Made by a program: the position numbers and the translations under genes. From Symbiodinium natans (lineage: Eukaryota; Sar; Dinophyceae; Suessiales; Symbiodiniaceae), in contig CAJNDS010000324.1 of assembly GCA_905221605.1 (NCBI GenBank), forward strand, positions 327,383-391,382: a DNA stretch of 64,000 bases, given 5' to 3'. Positions 40,001 to 54,600 of this stretch are shown in pieces. Under the pieces are notes generated by a model. The model worked only from the letters and a program-made list of their open reading frames with translations. It was not told the DNA's origin and ran no database searches. Positions within the stretch are counted from its first letter, which is position 1; every line of letters starts with the position of its first letter.

Positions 40001-43000
40001 GCAATAGCCAGGTCCTTGGCGATGTCCCAGATCTGTGGGACAACCCGCAACTGCCGTTAAGCACGGGGCCTAGGTGCTGTTTACGGAGAATCTCCGCCCC
40101 GAATGATAACCGCCCCCTCTCCTTACCGCCTATCATCGAACTAATACTCCTAAACCCTAAACCCTAAACTCGAAATCCACCCTAACCCATTAGGGGGTCT
40201 AGGGCACATGGGTTTAGGGCTCAGGATTGCAACAGCAGAGAGGGTTTTTCTCATCGGCTTGAAGCCGTCCTAAAGGCGAGGGAGGCGCCTTGATAGGTGA
40301 GGGTCTGGGTTAGAGGGTTCAGGTTGATTAGGGTGCTTCGGGTCTAGGGGGTTTAGGGTTTGTTTAGGGTTAGGGTTTAGGGTTTTTAGGGTTGAGAGTT
40401 TAGGGTTTAGGGTTTGGGGTTTGCCCCTGGATAGTTTGGGTCTTAATTGCTCCTGGCTACCGTCAGCTCAGGGAACGGCCTGAACATCAAACACAGCACC
40501 AAACCAAACTAAACCCTAAATCCTAAATCCTAAACCCTAAACCCTAAACCCTAAACCCTAAACCCTAAACCCTAAACCCTAAACCCTAAACCCTAAACCC
40601 TAAACCCAAAACCCAAAACCCTAATCCCAAACCCCAAACCCCAAACCCCAAACCCCAAACCCTAAACCCTAAAATTTTGACCCTAGAGTCGAACTAATAC
40701 TCCTAAACCCCAAACCCTAAACCCCAAATCCCAAATCCCAAACCCTGAACCCTGAACCCTGAACCCTAAACCCTAAACCCTAAACCCTAAACCCTAAACC
40801 CTAAACCCTAAACCCTAAACCCTAAACCCTAAACCCTAAACCCTAAACCCTAAACCCTAAACCCACACAGAAGACCAGAAGCTCGGACTTCGGGTGCGGG
40901 GGGCTTCAGGTGGCCTCGCGAACCTGGATACCGACGAGGAGCTCGGCTGCCAGGGCTTTTTAGGGAGGGGTGGGAACCTTTCTTGGGGTTTAGGGTTTAG
41001 GGCTTAGGGTTTGGGGTTTAGGGTTTAGGGTTTAGGGTTTAGAGGGAAGGGTTTAGCGGGAAGTATTGAAGTAAGGGAGTTTTTCCTGCGAGTTTGTCCT
41101 GCTAGTTTTTCCTGCTCTTGGGCTTTGGGAGGTGTCGCTTGCGGCTTTTTGTGCCCCTTTGACCGACTAAGGGGTGGATCAGTCAAGCGGGTTTCGGGAT
41201 TCAAGGGCCCCTTCTTTATGGGCTCGGGGGATTCGTGGGAGTTCGGGTTTAGGGTTTAGGGTGCAGGGTTTAGGGTTTTGGGTTTGTGGGTTTCGGGTGC
41301 ATGGGGGGGGGGTAGGTACATAGGGAACCTTAGGGAAGCTTCGGGAGCCTTAGGGTTAGGGGGTAGTGGGGAGTCTTGGGGGGGGGCCAACCTTGGGTTA
41401 CCTACTCGCCCCTTAAAAAACCCTGTAGTTCTCTTAAGAACCGAGCGAAAGGCCTAAATCCCTAAAGCCCTAAATCACCCCCCCCCCCCCTCCCCTTCGC
41501 CCGCCAAGGGTAGCCCTGAATTACCCTTACCTAGACTTGATTACAGGGGAACCTAAACCCTAACCCCTAACCCCTAACCCCTAAACCCTGAACCCTAAAC
41601 CCTAAACCCCAAACCCTAAACCCCAAAATCACAGTCGCATCGAGGATGCCGTGCCAGAGGCGTGGCGCGTCAGCCGCGGCCTGGCTTGACGCTTTGCGGT
41701 TCGCTTCAGGGTTTAGGGGTTTAGGGTTTAGGTCTAGGGTTTCAGGTTTAGGGTTTAGGGGTTTAGGGGGTTAGGGGGTTTAGGGGGTTCAGGGGGTTAG
41801 GGGGTTTAGGGGGTTTTAGGGGGTTTAGGGGGTTTTTTTAGGGGTTTAGGGGTTTAGGGGTTTAGGGGTTTAGGGGGTTTAGGGGTTTAGGGGGTTTAGG
41901 GGGTTTAGGGGGTTTAGGGGGTTTAGGGGGTTTAGGGGGTTTAGGGGGTTTAGGGGGTTTAGGGGGTTTAGGGGGTTTAGGGGGTTTAGGGGGTTTAGGG
42001 GGTTTAGGGGGTTTAGGGGGTTAGGGGGTTAGGGGGTTTAGGGGGTTTAGGGGGTTTAGGGGGTTTAGGGGGTTTAGGGGGTTTAGGGGGTTTAGGGGGT
42101 TTAGGGGGTTTAGGGGGTTTAGGGGGTTTAGGGGGTTTAGGGGGTTTAGGGGGTTTAGGGGGTTTAGGGGGTTTAGGGGGTTTAGGGGGTTTAGGGTTCA
42201 GTGGGTTCAGGGTTTGAATGTGCAACAGCTGTTGGCCTGTTAGCAGTGTTGGGTTTTCCGCCGACCGCAGAGCAGCGATGCAGTTCGATTTCCGCAGGCT
42301 GAGGCCACGGCAACAAACGCAAGGTGAGTGTTGAGGGTGTAAGGTCCCAGCTGACCAGTATACGAACTCTGTGGTTTTGGGGGTAGTCTGTATGGGTATG
42401 GGTACTGCGCGCGTACGCATGAAAGAAACGAAGGCTGGCTGCAGCATTTTGCTGGGAGTTTTTAGGGTTTAAGTGTTTAAGGTTTAGGGTTTAGGGTGTA
42501 GGTACAGGCTTACTTTTCGAGGTAATATTCCTGTCGTGGCAGGTTCTTTTGCAGGAACCTCCCAGAAAGGCTGCCCCAAACCCTTCACCCTCGAAATCCG
42601 AAACCTAAACCCTCCCTCAACCTTAAACCTTAAACCTTAAACCTTAAACCTTAAACCTTTAACCTTTAACCTTTAACCTTAAACCTTAAACCTTAAACCT
42701 TAAACCTTAAACTCTAATCCCTTATCCCTAATCCCTAATCCCTAAACTCTAAACCCTAAACCCTAAACCCTAAACCCTAAACCCTAAACCCTAAACCCTA
42801 AACCCTAAACCCCAAACCCTAAACCCCCAAACCGTTTAAGGCTTCTACCGGGCCGTTCTGCCTTTGGGCCAGCTTCTTCCACAAGAGCTCCTTTCGGCCA
42901 GCGAGGCGGAGCAACTGGATGTTTAAGGATTAGGGGCTTATAGGGTTTAGGGCTTAGGGTTTGGGGTTAGGGATTTAGGGTTCAGGGGTTCAGGGGTTCA

Positions 43001-46000
43001 GGGGTTCAGGGGTTCAGGGGTTCAGGGGTTCAGGGGTTCAGGGGTTTAGAGGGTTTTCGGGTTTTCGGGTTTAGAGGGTTCAGGGATTAGTGTTTGGGGT
43101 GTAGGGGGTTGAGAGGGTTGAGGGGGTTTAGGGTTCAGGGTTTCAGGGGCTGAGGGTTTAGGGTTGAGGGGTGGCCTGTGTTCCCAAATCTGCTCAAAGC
43201 CCTAGCTTAGCATGTAAACCCCGAACCCGAAGCCCCTAAACCCCAAACTCTAAACCCTTCAAACCGCTAAACCCTCAACCCCCTAAACCCCGGTTACTAA
43301 ACCCTTGAACCCCTAAGCCCTCAACCCCCTGACCCCCACAACCTAAACCCCCAACCCCCTAAACACCTAAACCCCTAAGCCCTTCAACCCCCTAAACCCC
43401 TAAACCCCTATACCCCTATCCCTAAACCCTTCCCCTAAACCCCTCAACCCCCTAAACCCTAACCCCTAACCTTTAACCCTATCCCAAATTTCTGAACCCC
43501 TCAACCCCGACACGCCTCAACCCCCTAACCCCTAAACCCCTCAACCCCTCAAGCCCTCAGCCTAACCCCTCAACCCCTCAACCCGTCGACCCCGCAACCC
43601 CTCAACCCCCTAAACAAAAAGGCCTAGGCCGCCCACCTACAGTTGGGGGCGGCGCCTAAGCCCCTCGACCTCGATGGCGCAAGTCGACCCAGCTCGTTCG
43701 CCCGCCTCCCACAGCTCCGAGGTCGGTAGCACCCACGACGCCCCTGCCCTCCCTCCTGGCCCCCCGTTCCCTGTCCGCCCTGCCCCCGTCCCTCACCCCC
43801 TTTCCTGGCCCCTTTCTGACCCTTGGCCTCCCGGGCCATGCAGCTGAAAACGAGCACGGACCTGGCCTCAAGCCTTTCCCTTGACTGAAAGTGGCTACGG
43901 TGACGGAAAGGTTTCTTTGAAAGTAAGCGATTGTCATGAGTTTAGGCCTAAACCCTAAAAGGAATAGGTTTGGGTGGTTTTGCCGCCTCGGACGGCGTTG
44001 GGTGCGAGAAAAGTATTAGATGGCCCTCCACAATCGGGCCAGAGCTGCTCTTCGCACCTGCCGAAGCATTCGAGCCGCTGCTGCATCCTAACCTTCACAG
44101 CATCTACGCCCTATTACAGCAAACCCTAAACCCTAAACCCTAAACCCTAAACCCTAAACCCCAAATGCCTCTAAACCGTAAACCCTAAACCCTAAACCCT
44201 AAACCCTCAACCCTAAACCCTCAACCCTCAACCCTCAACCCTCAACCCTTTATCCTGAACCCTGAACCCTGAACCCTGAACCCTGAACCCTGAACCCTCA
44301 ACCCTCAACCCTCAACCCTAAACCCTAACACTAAACCCTAAACCTAACCTCTACCCCCCAAACCCTGAGCTGCCTTACTGGCACATTCACCTGCGCAAAG
44401 GCAGCAATAAAGGAACACAGGGTTTAGGGTTTAAGGCCACTGGCTTTAGGGTTTAGGATTTAGGGTTCAGGGCCACAAGGGTTTAGGGTTTGGGGACCCT
44501 AGCCCTTTTAACCCGGGCCTTCTCCTCAAGCTTGTCTTCGACACCCCAATACCTAACCTCCCACCCCATGAGCAACACAATTCAATCCTGACGACGCGCT
44601 CGACCGAGCCCCTGCACCTTTAACCAAGAAGGTGTTAAGCTCAAAAACCTGAAGTCGAAGTTAACCGTTAACCCTAAACCCTAAACCCTAAACTAAACCC
44701 TAAACCCTGAACCCTAAACCCTAAACCCTAAACCCTAAACCCTAAACCGTAAACCCTAAACCCTAAACCCTAAACCCTAAACCCTAAACCCTAAACCCTA
44801 AACCCTAAACCCTAAACCCTAAACCCTAAACCCTAAACCCTAAACCCTAAACCCTAAACCCTAAACCCTAAACCCGACATTGACCCTCATGTGGTGGAGG
44901 CCCATCTGATGGAGCAGTTCTTGGTCAACGTGCCGATGGCGAACCTGGAGGTGTCACCTGGGGCTTCCCAGGGTTTAGGATTTAGAGTTTTCGAACTGGC
45001 AGAAGGGTTTAATATAGGGGTCGGAGCAATTACTAACAGTATTCCCTTATGGATCCTTCATACCTAAACTGTATGAACCCCCTTGTTGATTTTAGCTATT
45101 TGTGATTATGATTCCGATTGTATGGTGATCATGTTTATATTTTTTTGTATTGGTATCTGTCATTCGTGTTTTTTTGGGGGGGAGGGGGGTTTGGTGGGTG
45201 GGAGCTCCGCCCCCAAGGCCGAACCCTAAGCTTGTGAATTTTCGTGCCGGTCCATCTATCATTGTGAAGGATCTTTTGCGAACATGCTTTAGGGTTTAGG
45301 GTTTTAGGTTAGGGTTTTAGGGTTTAGGGTTTTGGGTTTCGGGTTTAGGGTTTCGGGGCAAATCCGGGTTTCAGGGTTTGGGTTTAGAGTGTTGTTGTCT
45401 CACGTCAGCTCTCTAAATTACGGTCCCTGTTTTGGTACAGTGACAGCGCTGGATAAGAAACCTCCTAAGTTTTGGCGAGGCTCGGTTTCTTAATTATGAA
45501 GCCCGCTCAATTGCCGGAATTATAGCCTCCACACTTTTGAGGGTACCCTCGGTTTGGGCCAGCCCAATTCCCCCCCTCAAATTAAGAAATCCAGCCTAAA
45601 TTGGAGGGTTTCGGCTTAAAATAAATAAGAAATTCCTCCCCCCCACCCCCCCTAAATAAGAAATCCAGCCTCGATTTCTTAAATTTGGGGTCCAGCTCAA
45701 TTCCCCCCTCAAATCAAGAAATCCAGCCTAAATTGGAGGGTTTTGGCCTAAAATAAACAAGAAATTCCTCCGACCCCCCCCCCCCCCCCCCCCCCCCCAC
45801 CTAAATAAGAAATCCAGCCCCCCGATTTCTCAAATTTAAGAAATCCAGCCCCTCGATTTCTTAAACTTAAGAAATCCAGCCCCTCGATTTCTCAAATTTA
45901 AGAAATCCAGCCCCTCGATTTCTTAAATTTAAGAAATCCAGCCCCTCGATTTCTTAAGCTTAAGAAATCCAGCCCCTCAATTTCTTAAATTTAAGAAATC

Positions 46001-48606
46001 CAGCCCCTCGATTTCTTAAATTTGGGGTCCAGCCCAATTCCCCCCCTCAAATTAAGAAATCCAGCCTAGATTGGAGGGTTTTGGCCTTAAATTTAAGAAA
46101 TCGAGGGGCTGAGTTTCTTATTTGAGGGGGGGAGACTTTTCATTCGGCGGTTGCCAAAAACAACCAAATTTAAGAAATTTAGGGCCCAGGATGAGGGTAC
46201 CCTCGATTTCTTAATTTAGTCTTGCTCTCAACTTTCGCATTTTTAATCCGGGATCCAGCCGCGAGCATGCTCGTTTCTTAATCCAATGATTTCTTAATCA
46301 GTGCTGTCACTGTACCCTAAATAAGAGAGGCCGCCTTCTAAGAAGGACCCCAAAAAACACCATATGTTAGAGAAGTGACCACCACATCTGCCAATCAAAC
46401 TGACGTAAGTCAAGTACGAGTCAAAGCAGATCACAAGTGCCTGCGTTCTTTAACTCATGCGGCATTAGGTCCCTAACAGGCTTCGTCTGTCCCCCAGACT
46501 GCGGGGGGGGGGGGGGACACCCTAAGCCTTAAACCCTAATAAACCCTAAACCCTAAACCCTAAACCCTTGGAGGGGGGGGGGGGGGTAGGGCCTGAGTTT
46601 GTTTGTGCGTTCTTGGCTATGGAGTTGGCTTTGGCCATTTTTTGTTTCGGAGGCTTCGGGCGGCCTTGAGACTTCAGGCTTCACCCTATATAAACCATAA
46701 GCCCCTAAACCCTAAACCCTAAACCCTAAACCCTAAACCCTAAACCCTAAACCCTAAACCCTAAACCCTAAACCTTAAACCCTAAACCCTAAACCCTAAA
46801 CCCTAAACCCTAAACCCTGAACCCTAAACCCTAAACCCTAAACCTAAACCCTAAACCCTGAACCCTGAACCCTGAACCCTGAACCCTGAACCCTGAACCC
46901 TGAACCCTGAACCCTGAACCCTGAACCCTGAACCCAAACCCTAAACCCTAAACCCTAAACCCACCATTCTTGCCAGTGCACTGGGGAGGCCACCTCCGAA
47001 GCAAATATCCTACATCTCACAACCGAAGAGTAGGTACTGCTCAATCGAGTGTAGGAGGTTAGGGTTTAGGGCTGGTTGCCCTAAACCCTAAACCCTAAAC
47101 CCTAAACCCTAAACCCTAAACCCTAAACCCTAAACCCTAAACCCTAAACCCTAAACCCTAAACCCTAAACCCTAAACCCTAAACCCTAAACCCTAAACCC
47201 TAAACCCTAAAACAGCCACCAGGTGCGGCTGGCAGGAGAAACGCTTTGGCAGCATTCCTTGGAGCTTCCGAGCTGAAATCGGCTTCTACTACGTAGGATC
47301 ATCGGATCCCCGTTTAGGGTTTTTGGGGTTTGAGGTTTGGGGTTTAGGGTTTAGGGTTTACTGTTTAGGGTTTAGGGTGTAGGGTTTGAGGGTTCAGGGT
47401 GCCGGGCCTTCGGATTTCATGCAAGGTAAGAACGCTAAGGGAGCATTGGCCAAGGTTAGCATTGGACCCGACGGCAGTCAGTGCGGAGGGTTGCTCCGTC
47501 CCCTAGACCCTGAACCCTAAACCCTAAACCCTAAACCCTAAACCCTAAACCCTAAACCCTAAACCCTAAACCCTAAACCCTAAACCCTAAACCCTAAACC
47601 CTGAACCCTGAACCCTGAACCCTAAACCCTGAACCCTGAACCCTGAACCCTAAACCCCAAACCCCAAACCCCAAACCCTAAACCTTCCTAAGCCCCAAGC
47701 CTTGGATCTGGGCTTTAAGGTTGCCCTGAGCCCTGTAAACCAAAACTGCAAGTATCCGGCCGTGATTTTTGGGTTTAGGGTTTAGGGTTTAGGGTTTAGG
47801 GTTTAGGGTTTAGGGTTTAGGGTTTAGGGTTTAGGGTTTAGGGTTTAGGGCAAACCTTCAACTCTAAACCCTTTGTAGAACCCTGAAGCCTGAACAGGGG
47901 TTTTGTGAGTTTAGGGTTCAGGGCCTGAACCCTAAACTCACAAAGCCCCTGAACCCTAATTCCTAACCTGCGCCCCGAACACGAACATCCAAGCCAAGGC
48001 GCCTTCTCATCTTCGGGCTTAGCTAGGGTTTCCTGGAAAGGGTCCCTAAACCCTAAACCCTAAACCCTAAACCCTAAACCCTAAACCCTAAACCCTAAAC
48101 CCTAAACCCTAAACCCTAAACCCTAAACCTTAAACCCTAAACCCTTGTAGTAGGCAGGCAGGGAAGTCGGGCTAGGCTTCAGGGCTTTGGACGTGCTGAA
48201 AGGAACGAGGTACATTAGGGCCTTCGAGCTTTTGGGAGGGGGTTTAGGTTTTAGGTTTTTTTTGGGAGTAAGAGCTTTTGGGCATATGGTGTATGGCTTA
48301 GGATTATCGCAACATGAATATACAGTGAACGGTATCGTTCTCTTATCCAATTACGTTCTTTTGAGTTCCTTTACAGGAACCCACACACTTCCCAGCTTCA
48401 ACCTATGCCGGCGACGATCCCTGCAAAACCACCAAGGCTAACTTTGAGGTCCCCCAAAGTCTGCGGTTTCGGGCTTAAGGGGTTTCGTACACAGCCTGAA
48501 ACCCCGAACCTGAACAATGAGCCCTTACCCCCCCGAAACCCCAAAATCCTAAACCCCAAAGCCACCCCGAACCCTAAATGCAAGCCCTATAATCAAAAGA
48601 TCCCCC

Positions 48607-48654
<48 letters not shown>

Positions 48655-51600
48655 AGCTCAAAGCAGTCAACCACTAGGCTGATGAAGTGGCGGCCCTCTT
48701 CGACTGGGGGAGGTCTTGCAAGGGTTAGCCAAAGGGGTTTCGGATTGTAAGCCTGAAGCCCTAAGGCCCCAAACCCTGATCCAAGATAGGGCCTAGGGTT
48801 GAGGGCATTCCAAACCCATGATTTAAAATCGGAAGTTTCTGTGCCACTGAACTACCTTGGCAGGTTCGAGCACTGGGTGGTTTAGGCCTGCTGCGAAGCC
48901 AGCTTTCCAGAGAAAACCTTGAACATACCCTTGAAACGTGGGTTCCGTACTGCTGCCTCCCGTACTAGCGTGCCTAACCTGTTCTGTGCTGTGATTTTCT
49001 TTGCATCAACTGCAAACCCGCGGATGTGCAAGCTCCTGCAAGCACATTCTTGCGGTGCTGGATTCGTTGTTGACGCTGCTGCTGTAGGTGTGCGTGAGGA
49101 GGGTGGGGCGCGGGCTTCAGGACTTGAAGAACCACTTGGCCTCCCCGAAAATATGAGCGTGTTTCATGTCCCTAAACCCTATAAAGCCCAAAACCCTGAA
49201 CTCTAAACCCTAATATGAAGGCCCTTGCCCGATTCTGGTTCATACAATGTATGTGATACCGCAAGTCATTCTTCATCAACACGATCATCACCATCATCAT
49301 CATCATCATTCCTAGGTAGGATAAGGGAGACCCTTAACAGGGGACCCTTCTGAATTTCCTTCTGGCTCTCTTAAACAGGGACCTCCCCTAATCATCACCA
49401 TCATCATCATGATCATCGTCATCATCATCGTCATCATCATCGTCATCGTCATCGTCAGCAGTAAAGCCAAGAAGCCGGGAGGCCCAAGAAGCCGAGAGGC
49501 CACAAACCCTAAACCCTAAACCCTAAACCCTAATTAAACCCTAAACCCTAAACCCTAAATCCTAAACCCTCAAGCCGAGAAGGCAAAAAAGGCAAAAGAA
49601 GCCGAGGAGCCGGAAGCCAGAAGCCAGAAGCCAAAAGCCGAAGCCCGACAACCAGAACAAAATTTTAGGGTTTAGGGGTTAGGGTTTGGGGTTTAGGGTT
49701 TAGGGTTTAGGGTTTGGGGTTTAGGGTTTAGGGTTGAGGTGCTCCGATTAACATATAGAGGAGGTTCTACGAAAAGCGGAGAGAATATAGCGGCTTTCAT
49801 ACACATCTAAATCGAGAAAAAAGAGGTTTTGCTGCCAAAATATAGAGAAGCCCTTAAGCCCTTAACAATGCAAACAAAATCGACACAACATACACTTCCT
49901 TTAAAACACAAGCGGGGGGGTTGGGGGTGGGGCCCCGCCCGTCTGATGCTCGCAGGGACGAGTTTGGACGATTTCTCCTGGGTCTCCTCATGACAGTTTA
50001 GGGTTTAGGGTTTAGGGTTTAGGGTTTAGGGTTTAGGGTTTAGGGTTTAGGGTTCAGGGTTTAGGGTTAAGGGTTTAGGGTTTAGGGTTGAGGGTTCATT
50101 GATGCGGCATTTCTGTGGATCACGGCAAAGAGTTTCTGAGCAGTTTCCGCGCCTGCGTCTTTTGCAACGCCCAAACCCAACCATGCGGCCGTTTTAACGG
50201 GAATTGCGTACAACCAGAAACAAAGCATGTACTCGTAGCACGCCAGCATCGAATGTGCGAGCTCATCGCGCGACATGGTTGCGCGCAAAAGCGAGCAACA
50301 TTCCCCGACACCACGCTCGCAGTCCACACGATGGTCTGAAACCCTCAACCCTAAACCCTAAACCCTAAACCCCAAACCCCAAACCCTAACCCCCTAACCC
50401 CTAACCCCCTAACCCCTAACCCCTAACCCCTAACCCCTAACCCCTAACCCCTAACCCCTAACCCCTAACCCCTAACCCCTAACCCCTAACCCCTAACCCC
50501 TAACCCCTAACCCCTAACCCCTCCCTGTTGGGGGATGTTCGAAGCAAATCATCTGTCTTTTGTTTTAGTATGTTTGGGTCGTATTGAGGCCCTTTTCGGC
50601 GAAAAGGGTAAGCCTAGGCCCTAAAACCAGACGAGGCTTTGAGGGGCTGATGTAGGGCGTTGAGGACTTCATGGTTTCGGGCTCAGGGATATTCAGGTTT
50701 GTTTAGGGGCTTGGGTTTCAGGACTTCCGGTTTAGGGTTTAGGGTTTAGGGTTTAGGGTTTAGGGTTTAGGGTTTAGGGTTTAGGGTTTAGGTTCGGGGG
50801 CGGGGGGGGCCTTAAGCAACGCCACCAGGCGTGTGTCGCCGTTTGCCTCCTGTTTCTTACGGTGCAGCAAAAGCGGCTCCTGTCGGCAAGTCCCCGTTCA
50901 CTGTAGTAGACATGCGCTTTCTCGTCCCCAAGAAGCTTCCAGCCCCAAATCCCACAGCCCCACGTAGACCCTAGGTAGGGTTTAGGGTTAGGGTTTATAG
51001 GGTCTAGGGTTTAGGGTTCCAAGAGTGCAAGAATTAAGGAATATAGTATCCGCAGTCGCTTTCCTCCGCAATGCGAGTGAACTGCACTGCGGCTTCATGC
51101 TCGCTGCTGGATGACATCTGTCCATTTGGGCTTTACCCTCCACATCGATGTCGCTGGGTCGATGTTAAGGCTTTAGGGCGTAAGTTGCCAAGATCAGGCA
51201 ACGACTTCGGTTGTTTTAATGAAATTCTGGCATCCTCCCTAAGCCTCAAATTCCTAAACCCAAGCCCTGAACCCCAAGCCCCTAAACCCTAAACCCCACA
51301 CCCCTAAACCCCAAACCCCAAAACCCAAAATCCTGAACCCAAGCCCTAAACCCCAAACCCTAAACCCCTAAACCCAAAACCCTAAACCCTAAACCCTAAA
51401 CCCTAAACCCTAAACCCTAAACCCTAAACCCTAAACCCCTAAACCCCTAAACCCTAAACCCCAAGCAACACCAACGCAGGTTGAAGCCGATCTTGCTCCC
51501 ATGCTTCGACTCGCCACTTGCGCTCGGGTGATGGAGCGGCTGCTGAGCCTGTCTAGCCCGTTTTGGGGGTTTAGGGTTTAGGGTTTAGGGTTTAGGGTTT

Positions 51601-54600
51601 AGGGTTTAGGGTTTAAGTTTCTAGCCCGTCTTGGGAAAGGAAGATTAAGGGTTTAGGGGTTTAGGGTTTAAGTTTCTAGCCCGTCTTGGGAAAGGAAGAT
51701 TAAGGGTTTAGGGGTTTAGGGTTTAAGTTTCTAGCCCGTCTTGGGAAAGGAAGACTAAGGGTTTAGGGGTTTAGGGTTTAAGTTTCTAGCCCGTCTTGGG
51801 AAAGGAAGATTAAGGGTTTAGGGGTTTAGGGTTTAAGTTTCTAGCCCGTCTTGGGAAAGGAAGATTAAGGGTTTAGGGGTTTAGGGTTGAAGTTTCTAGC
51901 CCGTTTTGGGAGGGTTTAGGGCTTTAGGGGTTTTAGGGTTTAGGGGTTTAGGGTTTAGGGGTTTAGGGTGTTAGGGGGGTTGAGGGGATTTAGGGTTTAG
52001 GGGTTTAGGGATTTAGGGGGCTTAGGGGGTTTAAGGTTTAGGGTTTAGGATTCCCCAGGTTGCTCTGGGAAGGAGCCAGGGAAGGCTGGAGCGTCGTCCT
52101 AAGGCGTCCCTGCATAGGGGGTTTAGGGTTTGGGTTTAGGGTTTAGGGTTTAGGGTTTAGGGTTTAGGGTTTAGGGTTTAGGGTTTAGGGTTTAGGGTTT
52201 AGGGTTTAGGGTTTAGGGTTTAGGGTTTAGGGTTTAGGGTTTAGGGTTTAGGGTTTAGGATTTAGGCGAAACGGCATGCACTACTTGGAGGTTATCATGG
52301 TACATAACCCTAAACCCTAAACCCTAAACCCTAATCCTTAAAGCCTAAACCCTAAACCCTAAACCCCAAACCCTACACCCTAAATCTCTCTACATACACA
52401 TATATATATATATATATATACATATAAACCTTTGTAAATTCGTCGAATAAGGCAAGTCCTTCGTCGAGTAAGCCAAGTCCTTCGTCGAAGAAGGCAAGCC
52501 CTTCGTCGATTAAGGCAATCCTTGCTCATTTGCCTTAATCGACGAAGGACTTGGCTTATTCGACGAAGGACTTGCCTTAATCGACGAAGGACTTGCCTTA
52601 ATCGACGAAGGGCCGGATCCTGGCCACTCTCCGACATTCGTCGATTAAGCCAAGTCCTTCGTCGAATAAGCCAAGTCCTTCGTCGATTAAGCCAAGACCT
52701 TCGTCGAATGAGCCAAGTCCTTCGTCGAACACGCCAAGTCCTTCGTCGAATAAGCCAAGTCCTTCGTCGAATAAGGCAAGCCCTTCGTCGAAGAAGGCAA
52801 GTCCTTCGTCGAATAAGCCAAGTCCTTCGTCGAATAAGGCAAGTCCTTCGTCGAATAAGGCAAGCCCTTCGTCGATTAAGGCAAGTCCTTGGATGAAAAC
52901 TTTATATTTTCTTAATGTTATGGGATTCTTTGGGCGGGTGTTTTTTTTTTCCTAGGCCTGGAGCCCCCTAATGACTATGAATGCTAGAACAGTGACCCTC
53001 CAGACCCTAAACCCTAAACCCTAAACCCTAAACCCTAAACCCTAAACCCCAAACCCCAAACCCCAAACCCCAAACCCCAAACCCCAAACCCTAAAGGTTT
53101 GGTCGCCTCGCATTTCTGAGCCTGAGCCACCGGACCAACCAGATCGAGGTCGCCGAGCCAAAGTCGGCAGTAGGGTTTAGGGTTTAGGGTTTAGGGTTTA
53201 GGGTTTAGGGTTTAGGGTTTAGGGTTTAGGGTTTAGGGTTTAGGGTTTAGGGTTTAGGGTTTAGGGCACTCCAAGCCCTAATCCCAAACCGAACAAAGCA
53301 AGCCTTAAACTGTAAGCACCACTTCCCTAAGCCCTAAGCCCCAAACCCTAAACCCCAAACCCTAAACCCTAAACCCCAAACCCTAAACCCTAAAGCCCAA
53401 ACCCTAAACCCTAAACCCTATAAACCCCAAGATTGTATTTCCCCGAACTGGATTCGGCTGGTTCTGAAACCCTCGGGCTCTAGTCCTTGAGGAGACCCTA
53501 AACCCTAATCCCTAGACCCTCCACCCTAGACCCTAAGCAAAACCCTAAACCCTCAACCCACCACTTGAAACCCTTAGAATCAGAAGTGACCAAGGGCTTT
53601 GGGGGCTCCCAGGCTTTGGTCTTCAGGTGGATGTGGCCAATCGGGTCATAGAAGGGGGCCATGTAGGGCAACCTAGACGTGGAATTAGGGACTGTGTGGG
53701 GCTGTATATATATATATATATATATATATATTTCTTGGTAGCCCAGTGGTATCCTTTGCCCTTGTTTTTGGTTCTGGGTTGCCTGATGAAGTAACCAAGT
53801 TTTAAAAGGGTGCCATTGTTATGATGTGATTGCTGGGCTACCAAGACATAGTATCATTATAATCTCACTATATAGAAGCAGAAGGATTATGATATGTATG
53901 GATGTGTATATATATATATATATACATATAGAATGTTCTCCAGGGTAGTAAGATTACGGGTTTAAAGCTTTCATTTAAGGCTGTCTCTGTCGCTCCCTCT
54001 CTGTCTCTCTCTCTCTCTCTGTATGTCTATATATATATACAAAGATGTATGTATATACATGTCTAGAGACTAAGGCTCTATACTTATCTGTCCACCTACC
54101 TATCTATCTACCCATCTATCTATGTGGTATAGACGGGTAGGAAAATTAAGGGTCTCTGGTCGTATGCGTTCCTCTATGGTCAAGGTAAAAAAAAACGCAT
54201 TCGTTGCCCCAACCGTTTGGCGAAGGGTTCAGGGGTTTACGGCTCGGGGGAACTCGTGGTCCTCATAGCCATCACATGACGAATCGTTATCCCCCCACCC
54301 CACCCCCCACCGCCCAAACCCCAAACCCCAAACCCCAAACCCCAAACCCCAAACCCCAAACCCCAGACCCCAGACCCCAAACCCCAAACCCCAAACCCTA
54401 AACCCTAAACCCTAAACCCTAAAAACCTAGACCCTGAACCCTAAACCCAAACCCCAGAAACCCTGGTCCCGAAGAGATCCGTTCGAAGCCCTAAACCCTC
54501 AACCCTCAACCCTAAACCCTAAACCCAAAACCCTGAACCCTAAACCCTGAACCCTGAACCCTAGATCCGTTCGAAGGTACGCTACTTTGACTTCGAGTCG

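Noticed and set aside
48791-48861. tRNA-like sequence on the reverse strand (GCCAAGGTAGTTCAGTGG...)
   Set aside because: Acceptor ends nearly pair and a D-arm-like GTTC is present, but the anticodon stem does not pair and the T-arm is not adjacent to the acceptor. At best it is a decayed tRNA.
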